Assembly: GCF_049943125.1 (NCBI RefSeq)
Contig: NZ_CP188040.1
Coordinates: 620,001 to 684,000 of the forward strand
DNA from: JAEXZL01 sp049943125
GTDB lineage: Bacteria; Bacillota; Clostridia; Clostridiales; Clostridiaceae
DNA length: 64,000 nucleotides
Direction of reading: 5' to 3'
Shown here: positions 52,130 through 60,741 of the stretch, piece after piece
How positions within the stretch are numbered: position 1 is the stretch's first letter
Layout: each line of letters starts with the position of its first letter
Program-made: the position numbers and the translations under genes
Notes under the pieces: model-generated
The model's database searches: none
Seen by the model: only the letters and a program-made list of their open reading frames with translations
What the model was told of the DNA's origin: nothing

Positions 52130-54799
52130 TCACTTCTGAAGGAAGAAGCTAACTATTCTACAGATATCATCTTCACCTATTTCTATATTGTATTTACTAT
52201 TTAAAAGAGGAATAGCTTCCTTAACAACTCTAAAGTATCCATGGTTATCATTAATGTATGCCTCTTTATTCTGGAAGGGCTTTCCTAGCTCTCCGGCCTT
52301 AAGCCTGTCCATAAGACATGCAACATGGAAGGCTTCACCAATTAGTATATTGGTAGATACCTTTAATTTTAGTTTTTCTAGAATAATACTATTAAATTCC
52401 TTGATATCCTCCAAAGCCTCTATCCCATTTATATTGTTCAGCTGATTATCCAGGGCAGCTCCCATCTTTATATAAGTGGTTTCCTCATCAATTATTGTCT
52501 GAAGCTTCTCTATTCCATCTTCCCTGACTATATCAGAAAGGCCTAGCTGGATCACTTGAGCGTTTATACTAAAGGGGCTTATAATAGAGATTACCTTATG
52601 AGAGCCTGCTATCTCATTAAGCTTCAGCTTTACCTCTTCATGCCCCTGAAACATGATAGGTATAATATCTATAAGTCCTTTATCATAATGGAGTCTCTCC
52701 TCTAATAGCCCCTTCACGGCTAGTGCTCCACCCTCTCCAGTGGTGCAGATGGTTACGATAGCCAGCTTTTCATTCTTTTTGCTATAGCTTTTAGTCCTGA
52801 TAGATTCCCCTGCTATCTTATTTACCTCAAGAGTCCCCAGATAAACCTCTTCTAAGCTCTGACCTAGGATTGCACGCCTAGTTGCCTCAATTACATGAAG
52901 GGTGCTTACTAGAGGTATAGTTCTGGTTTTATTCCCCACCTTTTCCTCTACCTCCTCACCAAAGGTAGTAAGTGAGCCCATATCCACAAGAAATAATATA
53001 TCTGATTTTATGCCAGAGCTTTCTATAAACTCTTTAATTCTATTAATGACCAGCTGTGGCTTTTCATCAATGGGAGCATTTATTCCAATAGCATAATTTG
53101 ACCCTAAGAGCTTATTGGTTGCTTCAGCCATAGAGGTGGCTGTGGAGGAGCCATGAGCTACGACTATTATTTTTACCTCGTCCTTATCTACTGAAGAAAT
53201 ATTATCCTCATATATTAAAAACATTGTAAGAAATGACGCCTCATCGATAGGGAAGGTAATATCCAGGCTTCTTTCCAGCCTTTTTAAACAATTTAACGCT
53301 ATGTTAAATTCTCTGCTGTGCTCCTGTCTTATTTTGTTTGTCTGTGGATTTATTATTGCTTCATTCTGTCTTATTCTCTCGATGGAATTAGCTATATGAA
53401 CAGCCATTCCATAATATATTTTTTCACTGAGACTTCTACCAAGATTCATTTCACTGTAGGCTAATACATCTTTTATGATATCAACGAGCTTTTCTGGTAT
53501 GATGTTAGTAAAATCAGCAATATCCTTTCTCCTATTTAAGGTGTTTAAATATTCCCTAAAGGAGTTATCTATAGTTTTTTCCATCTCCCTTCCCAGCTCT
53601 TCATCACTGATACCTCTTCTTTTCAGCTCTAGCAGCCTATCCTCAAGCATATCATAAATGGTTTCTCTATCCCCTCCATCTTGAAGGAATAAATCCTCCT
53701 CATCCCCATCAAAAAATACATATCTTGCATTTAAATCAATTAGCTTATTCCACAGCTTCCTATGATCAGTAGCAGTATATAGTCCCTCTCGGATATTTGC
53801 TGGGATATCTATGGTATTTATCTTTATTTCCTTCTTTTTATTAGAAGCAAAATTCACATACGCCCTGGCACAGGAGAGCTGTATATCACTTTTTAGCTGT
53901 CCAATATTATTAGGACAGTTATAGCCAGCAAAGGCCTTTAGACTATTAACGGAAACTCTTATACCTTTCCCTAGCTTATAGCTTTCTTCCTTAAAGAATT
54001 GGCATATTAAACCAAACCTCTCCTCTAAGCTTCTATCTTGAAGACTTGGTATATTTATAACCATTGGAATCCTTCTCATAAATGTATTTAGAAGGGTGGA
54101 TTCAGGATTTTCTGTGGTAGCACAGATGATGAGCACCTTAGAGCTTCTACTAAACTCCGTTTCTCCAAGACGTCTATATCTTCCTGTATCAATAAAGGTA
54201 AAAAATATTTCCTGCCCCTCTGGTGGCAGCCTATGAACCTCATCTAAAAATAATATTCCTTCATCTGCCTTTTCCACCAGTCCAGCTTTATCAGTATCTG
54301 CTCCGGTGTAAGCACCTTTTTTCACACCAAAGATCTGCCCTAGAAGGAGGTTGGGGTTATTAGCATAATCTGCACAATTAAAGCTTATGAAGGGTGCACT
54401 TTCATCCATAACCTTCATCTCCTGAGCATATTTATGTATTAACTCAGCAAACATGGATTTTCCTACACCAGTATCACCTAAGATAAACATATTCATCTTT
54501 TTCGGAGGATATAAAATTGCAGCCTTAGCCTGCTCACCAGCGGTATAAAGGCTAGGATTTAATTTTAAAAAGCTGTCAAGAGTAGTGTTTTTCTCTTCCC
54601 CCTCGCCCTTTAAAGCAAAGATTACAGGCTTACCCTTTAACTTAACCAGCCTTCCTTCCTCGTGTAACCGATTTAAATCCTTGCTGACATTGGCTCTCTC
54701 TAGCTTCATAACCTCTGCTAGCTCAGCAGCACTTACTCCCTTTTCAGAGTATAATTCCTTTATTTTCTCATATACAGCATCTATTCTTCTCACTCTCAT
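52130..54799 (-). CDS. LevR/CelR-type sigma-54-dependent PTS-regulated activator
   Basis: An 889-residue activator. N-terminal helix-turn-helix (about 1-60), AAA+ sigma-54 domain with Walker A GDTGVGKS (108-115), GAYTGA loop (162-167; Tyr in place of the common Phe) and Walker B ILFLDEVH (182-189), a first PRD, an EIIA-Man-like domain (VVAHGSSTATSMAEA), a IIB-like stretch and a C-terminal second PRD with His. PTS proteins tune it through phosphorylation of these domains. It sits next to the sigma-54 promoter of the cel operon, its evident target. The poly-G ribosome binding site abuts the ATG; the GTG two codons later is an alternative start. Confidence 0.94.
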   Translation of the reverse strand: MRVRRIDAVYEKIKELYSEKGVSAAELAEVMKLERANVSKDLNRLHEEGRLVKLKGKPVIFALKGEGEEKNTTLDSFLKLNPSLYTAGEQAKAAILYPPKKMNMFILGDTGVGKSMFAELIHKYAQEMKVMDESAPFISFNCADYANNPNLLLGQIFGVKKGAYTGADTDKAGLVEKADEGILFLDEVHRLPPEGQEIFFTFIDTGRYRRLGETEFSRSSKVLIICATTENPESTLLNTFMRRIPMVINIPSLQDRSLEERFGLICQFFKEESYKLGKGIRVSVNSLKAFAGYNCPNNIGQLKSDIQLSCARAYVNFASNKKKEIKINTIDIPANIREGLYTATDHRKLWNKLIDLNARYVFFDGDEEDLFLQDGGDRETIYDMLEDRLLELKRRGISDEELGREMEKTIDNSFREYLNTLNRRKDIADFTNIIPEKLVDIIKDVLAYSEMNLGRSLSEKIYYGMAVHIANSIERIRQNEAIINPQTNKIRQEHSREFNIALNCLKRLERSLDITFPIDEASFLTMFLIYEDNISSVDKDEVKIIVVAHGSSTATSMAEATNKLLGSNYAIGINAPIDEKPQLVINRIKEFIESSGIKSDILFLVDMGSLTTFGEEVEEKVGNKTRTIPLVSTLHVIEATRRAILGQSLEEVYLGTLEVNKIAGESIRTKSYSKKNEKLAIVTICTTGEGGALAVKGLLEERLHYDKGLIDIIPIMFQGHEEVKLKLNEIAGSHKVISIISPFSINAQVIQLGLSDIVREDGIEKLQTIIDEETTYIKMGAALDNQLNNINGIEALEDIKEFNSIILEKLKLKVSTNILIGEAFHVACLMDRLKAGELGKPFQNKEAYINDNHGYFRVVKEAIPLLNSKYNIEIGEDDICRIVSFFLQK

Positions 54800-54979
54800 C
54801 CCCCCATTCCCTAAGCGATAAATATACGCTATTTTACATTAATTATTTTATAGTTGAAATTATATATTAATAATCTATAAATTTCCATAAAATTTATCTA
54901 TTGTTTTTATTTACTTTTATATACAATGACATTAAAATTCAAATAATTACTAAAAAGATGTAGAATGACTTTATAGATA

Positions 54980-55011
54980 AAAAGCTACCAGCAATCTAAA
55001 CTGGTAGCTTT
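54980..55011 (-). terminator. Terminator of the RibD/DHFR-like gene
   Basis: AAAGCTACCAG pairs with CTGGTAGCTTT around nine bases, 10 bases after the stop on the minus strand, followed by TTTATCT. Confidence 0.85.
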
Positions 55012-55020
55012 AATACTTTA

Positions 55021-55551
55021 TTATCTTCTTACATACTTCAAAATCACTGTACCCTTATCAGTGATATTTTCCACCAGCTTCAGTCTAATAGTTGGATTGT
55101 CCTTATAAAACAACGGAATTCCTCTTCCTAAGATTATTGGAACTATCCCAATTACATACTCATCAATGATATCTGCTTTTAGGAAGCTGTCTATTAGTTT
55201 ACCTCCTCCAAAAAGAAAGATATTCTTTCCATCCTTTTCTTTCTCCTCTGATATAGCCTTGATTATATCATCACTGATGAATCTGACATTATCGTGATCC
55301 TCTTTAGCTTTATGAGTTGCCACATAGACCTTATGCTTTTTAAATTCCTCGTGCATCCCAAGGTCATAGCAATTTTTCCCCATTACTATTGTGTCCATGG
55401 AATCAAAAAAACCTTGAAAATCAAAGGAACTTTCATTAGGGAAATTACCTTCAGCACCGCTATTCTCTGTTATCCAATCATAGCCGTGATCCTCAGAGGC
55501 AATATAACCATCAAGGCTCATAGCTAGGCTTACAACTATTTTTCTTGTCAT
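55021..55551 (-). CDS. RibD C-terminal/DHFR-fold reductase-like protein
   Basis: A 176-residue protein of the DHFR/RibD-C superfamily: RKIVVSLAMSLDGYIA at the N terminus, DTIVMGKNCYD, NIFLFGGGKLIDSFLKADIIDEY with the NADPH-binding GGG, and PIILGRGIPLF. Related to B. subtilis YyaP/YwjB. It is a probable NADPH-dependent reductase of unknown substrate, not a true folA. Monocistronic, AGGAGG site. Confidence 0.88.
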   Translation of the reverse strand: MTRKIVVSLAMSLDGYIASEDHGYDWITENSGAEGNFPNESSFDFQGFFDSMDTIVMGKNCYDLGMHEEFKKHKVYVATHKAKEDHDNVRFISDDIIKAISEEKEKDGKNIFLFGGGKLIDSFLKADIIDEYVIGIVPIILGRGIPLFYKDNPTIRLKLVENITDKGTVILKYVRR

Positions 55552-55627
55552 AAGAAGTCCTCCTTTAATTTATTCTTACCAATATCTACAGTTATCTTAA
55601 AAGAGCTTTGTCTTGTATATATTGTAA

Positions 55628-55659
55628 AGGCTGCGACAATAAATTTATAGTCACAGCCT
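55628..55659 (-). terminator. Hairpin after the GH3 gene
   Basis: AGGCTG(C)GAC ... GTC(A)CAGCCT stem with an ATAAATTTAT inner palindrome, 41 bases beyond the GH3 stop. Weak T run. Confidence 0.6.
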
Positions 55660-55699
55660 GAAATTTTCAGCTTATTTTTGTAGATTTCTAATTATTATC

Positions 55700-57613
55700 C
55701 TATTCATAGCTTAAGCCATGTCCTATAGGATATGCTGTCCTAGACGTATCCATAACTCCATTCTCTATCACTGGTATATCTACTGGTAGCTTTCCTGATG
55801 GGTTTCTGCCTCCGAAAATTACCTCTATGCCAGCAGGTATGTTAGGAGCAACTTTCTTCTGTGATTCAATGCCTTCTGTTGGATCCATACCATTACTTCC
55901 ATATACCACTGCTATTGCTCTTGCTTCAGGATAGTTAGCTGCATCGTAAGGCTTTTCAGCACTCATTATAACTGTAGGGATATCCTCACTGTTTCCATAG
56001 GCTGCTACCTCCGTGGGAATTCTACTCCTCCAGTTATAAGGTGACAGCTGTGATGCCGAGTTAATCTTTGATATAACAACTACGTAATCGGAGCCATCTA
56101 TCTTCTGCTTAAGCTCCTGAGCTGTTGTTTGAGAATTATAAACATATGTTTCATAGGTTATGGCTCTAGGAAGCATTCCCTCAATAATAAGCCTGTCCAT
56201 TCCCTCCTTCATGGCACGTGCTTCACTATTACTTGTAGTCAAAAGCAGTATCTTCTCATCATCTTCTGGCTTCATTGGAAGTATGCCCCCCTGATTTTTA
56301 ACCACCGTTACAGCTTCCTCTGCAACTACTCTTTCTACATTTTTGTTTCTAGGTGAGCCTACAATTGCCTTAGCCTCTGTAAGCCTTTCTTCAAAGGTTC
56401 TCTTATCCTCGGATAAATCTAATATTCCTCTTCTTTCCTTAAGTAAAAGTATCCTCTCTAATGAAGCATCAATATCCTCTAGAGTTATCCTTCCGTTTTT
56501 CACAGCATTCTTAACCTCTGAAATGATATTGTCTAGCTTTTTAACATCTTCCTGTGACCTTAATATCGTAGGCATAAGCAATATATCAACATCTGCTTCT
56601 ATTGCCATTATAATTGCTTCAGCCTCTCCAAAGTTTTCCGATATTGCGCTCATGTTTAAGGCATCAGTAACTACTATACCATTGTAGTTGATCTTATTTC
56701 TCAATATTCCCGTTATTATCTCATGGGATAGAGTAGCAGGAATATATATCTCTGTACCATCCTTCTTTGATATAACTTTATCTCCTTCAATTTGAGGATA
56801 GGCTATATGAGCAGTCATAACCATGTCCACTCCATTATCAACCGCAGCCTGAAATGGAATAAGCTCAAGAGAAGCCAGCTCCTCATAGCTTTTATCTACT
56901 ACTAGTAATCCCGTATGGGAATCTACAGCTGTATCTCCATGACCAGGAAAATGCTTCACTGCTGCAGAAACATTGTGGATCTGCATCCCATTCATCTGCT
57001 CTACTCCCAGATCAGCTACAAGGTCAGCACTGCTACTGTAGGAACGGGGGCCCATTACTGGATTTAAAGGATTATTATTGATATCTAATACCGGAGCCAA
57101 ATTCACATTAAAGCCTAAAGCGAACAATTCACTACCTATTACTCTTCCCGTTTCATCGGCATATTCAATACTTCCTGTAGCTCCTAAAGCCATATTTCCT
57201 GGAAGAGCTGTAATATCTTCTAATGGGTAGCCTGTCCAACTCTCCTGGTCTATTGCTATAAAAAGAGGTATACTACCATTGTTTGCTTTATTATCCATGG
57301 CAGCCTTCTGCATATCATAGGTTAGCTTTAGAGTCTGATCCGTTTCTTTAACATTGTTATCCAAAAGTATTACTCCACCAAGGTCATAGTCATCGATGAT
57401 ATCAGCTACCTCACTATCTAACAGAGTCATGTCCTTTTCAGAAGCATCTCCTGAGCCTTTCCACTGACGAAAGTCTGGCATAAGCATTTGAGTAATCTTC
57501 TGTTCTAGAGTCATACTATCAATTATTTTTCTTACATCTTCAGCTTCCTTATAAGCACTTTTAGAAACACTGAGCAGTGCTGTAAGAAAAAGAGCTGTCA
57601 ATTTATTAACCAT
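55700..57613 (-). CDS. GH3 beta-N-acetylhexosaminidase (NagZ-like), probably secreted
   Basis: A 637-residue GH3 protein. N-terminal hydrophobic segment (about 3-18) acts as signal or anchor. The TIM barrel carries the NagZ-type dyad loop KHFPGHGDTAVDSH (220-233), which marks N-acetylglucosaminidases that use His as general acid/base, and the nucleophile Asp in GIVVTDALNM (about 317). A C-terminal alpha/beta domain follows (about 400-637). Likely releases GlcNAc from peptidoglycan fragments outside the membrane, as in Bacillus NagZ. AGAGGAG site. Preceded by an apparent attenuator. Confidence 0.88.
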   Translation of the reverse strand: MVNKLTALFLTALLSVSKSAYKEAEDVRKIIDSMTLEQKITQMLMPDFRQWKGSGDASEKDMTLLDSEVADIIDDYDLGGVILLDNNVKETDQTLKLTYDMQKAAMDNKANNGSIPLFIAIDQESWTGYPLEDITALPGNMALGATGSIEYADETGRVIGSELFALGFNVNLAPVLDINNNPLNPVMGPRSYSSSADLVADLGVEQMNGMQIHNVSAAVKHFPGHGDTAVDSHTGLLVVDKSYEELASLELIPFQAAVDNGVDMVMTAHIAYPQIEGDKVISKKDGTEIYIPATLSHEIITGILRNKINYNGIVVTDALNMSAISENFGEAEAIIMAIEADVDILLMPTILRSQEDVKKLDNIISEVKNAVKNGRITLEDIDASLERILLLKERRGILDLSEDKRTFEERLTEAKAIVGSPRNKNVERVVAEEAVTVVKNQGGILPMKPEDDEKILLLTTSNSEARAMKEGMDRLIIEGMLPRAITYETYVYNSQTTAQELKQKIDGSDYVVVISKINSASQLSPYNWRSRIPTEVAAYGNSEDIPTVIMSAEKPYDAANYPEARAIAVVYGSNGMDPTEGIESQKKVAPNIPAGIEVIFGGRNPSGKLPVDIPVIENGVMDTSRTAYPIGHGLSYE

Positions 57614-57663
57614 ATTAAACTCCTCTCTTTATTCCCCTGTAGCCTGCAATGTATTGATTTATA

Positions 57664-57718
57664 TAAAAAATGACCTAATACCTCCCATATATTTTGGTTT
57701 ACTGTAGAGGTTAGGTCT
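57664..57718 (-). terminator. Terminator-like hairpin in the GH3 leader (possible attenuator)
   Basis: Minus strand GACCTAACCTC pairs with GAGGTATTAGGTC (one or two unpaired bases) and is followed by ATTTTTTATA. It is downstream of a good promoter and about 50 bases before the GH3 start, not at an operon end. Confidence 0.6.
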
Positions 57719-57791
57719 TGTATTATTATAGCAACTATTTATACATTGAAGCTGGATTGAAAGGATAATTCTCCCCTTATATTTTATATTT

Positions 57792-57820
57792 ATTTTATAT
57801 TCAATGCCTTTTTATGTCAA
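57792..57820 (-). promoter_or_regulatory. Sigma-A promoter of GH3
   Basis: Minus strand TTGACA (57820-57815), 17-base spacer, TAAAAT (57797-57792); leader of about 170 bases. Confidence 0.7.
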
Positions 57821-57859
57821 CTTTATCACCATGAAATATGGTACATTTTAAAAAAAGTT

Positions 57860-58416
57860 AAAAACCAATTCATTTTATACATAAAGTTTTTCTCACTACT
57901 AATAAAAAGCCCTCAAGATATTTTATTTAAAGATAATATATTTAATAAATAGATCATTAACACCAAACTTATATTTTATATCTAATATTTTAATCTACAA
58001 TAAAAAATCTAAATAAAGCGTATGTTTATCCTTATCTTTTACCACTAAAAAACTCTTCCACATTATGAAGCATGTAATATTATTGCACCAAAACACTTAT
58101 AGTATATAAGTTCAATAAGAAAACTTATTTAATTCACTAACGGTGATATATTTTAGTTCTCCAAACACTCTCTAATATTGACTATCTGAAAAATAATGCG
58201 ATGTAAATATCCTTACAAAATATTCTTCATATTAGAATCTCTAAGATGGCTTTTCTTTCATAATGTAGTTATCAGAAAGTATACTTATATTAATATGACG
58301 TTAGTTAAATAAGATAAAGAAAATCCATAAATGAAGATTCCACTACCTTATCTTATAAAAATAATTATTAAATTTTATCTGAGCCTGATAATAAATGAAA
58401 CCATGAAAATAAGTAT
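57860..58416. other. AT-rich intergenic stretch, no gene found
   Basis: About 550 bases with stops in all frames and no ribosome-site-plus-ORF of useful length. I see nothing functional apart from its base composition; it may be decayed DNA at the edge of the acquired gene pair. Confidence 0.6.
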
Positions 58417-59226
58417 CTACTCTACATAACGATTTATTGTTATAGGATTAATAAGCTCATTAAACTTAGAGAGTTTCTCTGCCACATCTGGATCAAAAAT
58501 TGAACAAATGTACATGTAATCTCCTTTTAAACTATTAGTATATATATTTCCTTGCTCATCACAAAATACGTAACCAATAACTCTATCACTATACTTTAAT
58601 TTTTCGATTATAAATTTTCTCTCCTCCTTATTCAAGAAGGTTAAAGCATTATCAAAATCTTCATTACATATTTCAAATATTTCTTGGTTTTCTTTGGCTA
58701 CAGACAACGGAAAAAACTGATAGATACTCCAGCTATAAATGCTGTCTAGCTCACTTAAATATCTATATATATCATAAACAGAATCTTTGTTTTGCTTAGT
58801 TAATATGGTATTAATTTTTATCTTAGTATTTGATTTCATTAATGTTCTAAGAACAGATTCTGCCTTACTAAATAATTTATTTGATTTCCTCATATTATCA
58901 TGTGTATTGCCAATTCCATCTAAGGAAATTCCAATTAAATTCACATAATTTTCTATGAAGTTATAATCACTTTTAGTAATTGCAAGACAGTTTGTATCCA
59001 CTTGCGTAAATAACCCATTCTCTTTTGCTAGAATACACGATTTTCTGAAACTACTTTTACTAAAAGGATCACCCCCACCAAAGGTTATAACCTTAAAATC
59101 CAATGATATTGCTTTTTTGATTATCTCATAAGTTCTGTCTTTGATTTTTTTATGATGAAAATTTATATAACAAAAATCACAGCTTAAATTACAACTTTCA
59201 TTGTATGTAAGTATTATTCTTTTCAT
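58417..59226 (-). CDS. Radical SAM protein of unknown function
   Basis: A 269-residue radical SAM enzyme. The [4Fe-4S] cysteines are in SCNLSCDFCY (Cys 12, 16, 19: CxxxCxxC), the SAM-binding GGGDPF at 50-54 (GGE-type motif), ISLDGIGNTHDN further on. There is no Cys-rich SPASM domain; only two other Cys lie near the C terminus (VFCDEQG, YICSIFD). It overlaps the upstream membrane-protein gene by 4 bases (ATGA). Substrate is unknown; no precursor peptide was found nearby. Sits in an AT-rich island. Weak ribosome binding site, so translation is probably coupled. Confidence 0.8.
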   Translation of the reverse strand: MKRIILTYNESCNLSCDFCYINFHHKKIKDRTYEIIKKAISLDFKVITFGGGDPFSKSSFRKSCILAKENGLFTQVDTNCLAITKSDYNFIENYVNLIGISLDGIGNTHDNMRKSNKLFSKAESVLRTLMKSNTKIKINTILTKQNKDSVYDIYRYLSELDSIYSWSIYQFFPLSVAKENQEIFEICNEDFDNALTFLNKEERKFIIEKLKYSDRVIGYVFCDEQGNIYTNSLKGDYMYICSIFDPDVAEKLSKFNELINPITINRYVE

Positions 59227-59981
59227 CTATCTATCACTTCTTCGAACGATTGAGATAGTTTCCAACAGTTATTGAAGTGGCTCTTTAATATATTATAATT
59301 TCTATTCTCTCTTTCAAATTCTATGGCAATAAAATTATTCTCAATCCGATCTGATATTTTACCTAAATGATATGGATCATAAATCATATATTTATCTGTA
59401 AAAAATAGCGAACAATAAACTTGTTCAGTAAATCTTATTTCTAAGTTCTCATATTTATTATTTAAGGATGTTAAACTCTCGATATCTAACTTTCTATCAA
59501 TCCCTTTTGTATTATTAAAATTATTTCTTACTTGTTTATTCATGCAAAAGGGGTTAATAAGTAAAACTTTAATGGGAATTCCGTTATTTAATCTATCTTT
59601 TATATTTCTCCAATGTCTATCTGTTGGAATATCTAAATATGATTTACCAGTTTCAGCAAGAAGAAACATTTCGTTTGCCTCATCGATAGCTTTCTCAATA
59701 TTTGAGTTTCTCTTATTTTTTGATTCATAATTATCCATAAAGTAATGATTTATTATACCATTATCTTCTAGTTCTCTATTTTTTTGTTCTCTTTCCCCTG
59801 CAAGTTTGATTAGTGGATTGTATTCTTTATTTTTAATAAATATTTCTAGTAAAATAGCTAACATCATAGCAAATATAGCCCACAAATATAACTTTTCACT
59901 TTTTAGCCATTCGATAATAAATACAGAAAGACTAAATAAAAAAATTTCCAATATATAATTTAATTTATATGTTATTTTCAT
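59223..59981 (-). CDS. Two-TM membrane protein with cytoplasmic PLD-like/effector-type domain, unknown function
   Basis: A 252-residue protein. Two adjacent transmembrane helices (about 8-24 and 31-49) are followed by a cytoplasmic domain: AIDEANEMFLLAETGKSYL, IPIKVLLINPF, EIRFTEQVYCSLFFTDKYMIYDPYHLGK and NNFIAIEFERENRNYNILKSHFNNCW. The order of strands recalls phospholipase D-like domains found in bacterial conflict proteins, but an intact HxKxxxxD motif is not present (HLGKISD). First gene of a two-gene unit with the radical SAM enzyme. Family assignment is tentative. Confidence 0.65.
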   Translation of the reverse strand: MKITYKLNYILEIFLFSLSVFIIEWLKSEKLYLWAIFAMMLAILLEIFIKNKEYNPLIKLAGEREQKNRELEDNGIINHYFMDNYESKNKRNSNIEKAIDEANEMFLLAETGKSYLDIPTDRHWRNIKDRLNNGIPIKVLLINPFCMNKQVRNNFNNTKGIDRKLDIESLTSLNNKYENLEIRFTEQVYCSLFFTDKYMIYDPYHLGKISDRIENNFIAIEFERENRNYNILKSHFNNCWKLSQSFEEVIDR

Positions 59982-60741
59982 AATAGACCTCGCTCTCTTT
60001 TTACCATAATTTAATTAAATTATAATCCGTCCTTTAATTAATCTGCTTTAATATTATCAATGAGTTAAAATCTGTCTCAGAAATATAAAATTTTTTATTA
60101 AAAATTTAAACACTATTATCCTAACCACCTTTAATATGTGATACATTATTTCAAAAATATTAATTACCGAATATCAATAGTAACAATAAAAGTACTAATC
60201 CAATCAATTCTATAACCAATTACTAATTATATTAAAATTTTGATTATACTGGAATATGGTAAGTATATAATTGTGTTAAAGCTTAAAACAGAAAATTCCA
60301 GTCTTTCAAATCAATTTATCCAATATTTAATGTAAAAAAATAAGTTCTTAGACTATAAAGTTCTTTATTGCTTATGGAATCATCCTTATTTAGAGATTAT
60401 AATAAAGTAAAAAGAATATTCATAACAAGATATTTAGCGATACAAAAAAATAAAATATTATAATAATCTTACAAATTATAATATCAAATTCACAAATAGC
60501 TAACAGTTAACTGATTTACTATAAGAAAAGCCAAGAATTTTTCAAAACTACATCATTAATTATCAACCACAAACTCATCGAAATGTGATCACTTAGAGGT
60601 ATAATAAAGAAAAAAATACACCACTAATATAAGCGATGTAAAAATTTTCATTTTATATTACAATCAATACTGATAACTAATCAGACAATATAAAGATTTA
60701 TTCACTTATCTTTTCTTTTACAACGTGGTAAGTTTTATAAA
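59982..60741. other. AT-rich intergenic stretch, no gene found
   Basis: About 760 bases of very AT-rich DNA with stops in all frames. A short open stretch on the minus strand around 60540-60600 lacks a start and ribosome site. The promoter for the two-gene unit must lie at its left end but I see no convincing -35/-10 pair. Confidence 0.6.

Noticed and set aside
55021..55551. Trimethoprim-resistant dihydrofolate reductase
   Set aside because: It belongs to the RibD-C/YyaP-like branch; the FolA substrate-site pattern is not evident and the context gives no resistance signal.
57664..57860. T-box or known riboswitch in the GH3 leader
   Set aside because: No T-box TGGNACC-type antiterminator sequence and no conserved aptamer core could be found.
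58417..59226. Radical SAM protein considered as a prokaryotic viperin
   Set aside because: The CxxxCxxC motif fits, but the downstream SLDG...HDN segment and overall layout look like the general radical SAM family, not the viperin SxDSF-type pattern, and no nucleotide kinase is adjacent.
60540..60600. Possible remnant of a coding sequence on the minus strand in the AT-rich gap
   Set aside because: Too short, no start or ribosome site, interrupted by stops, and no recognisable family.
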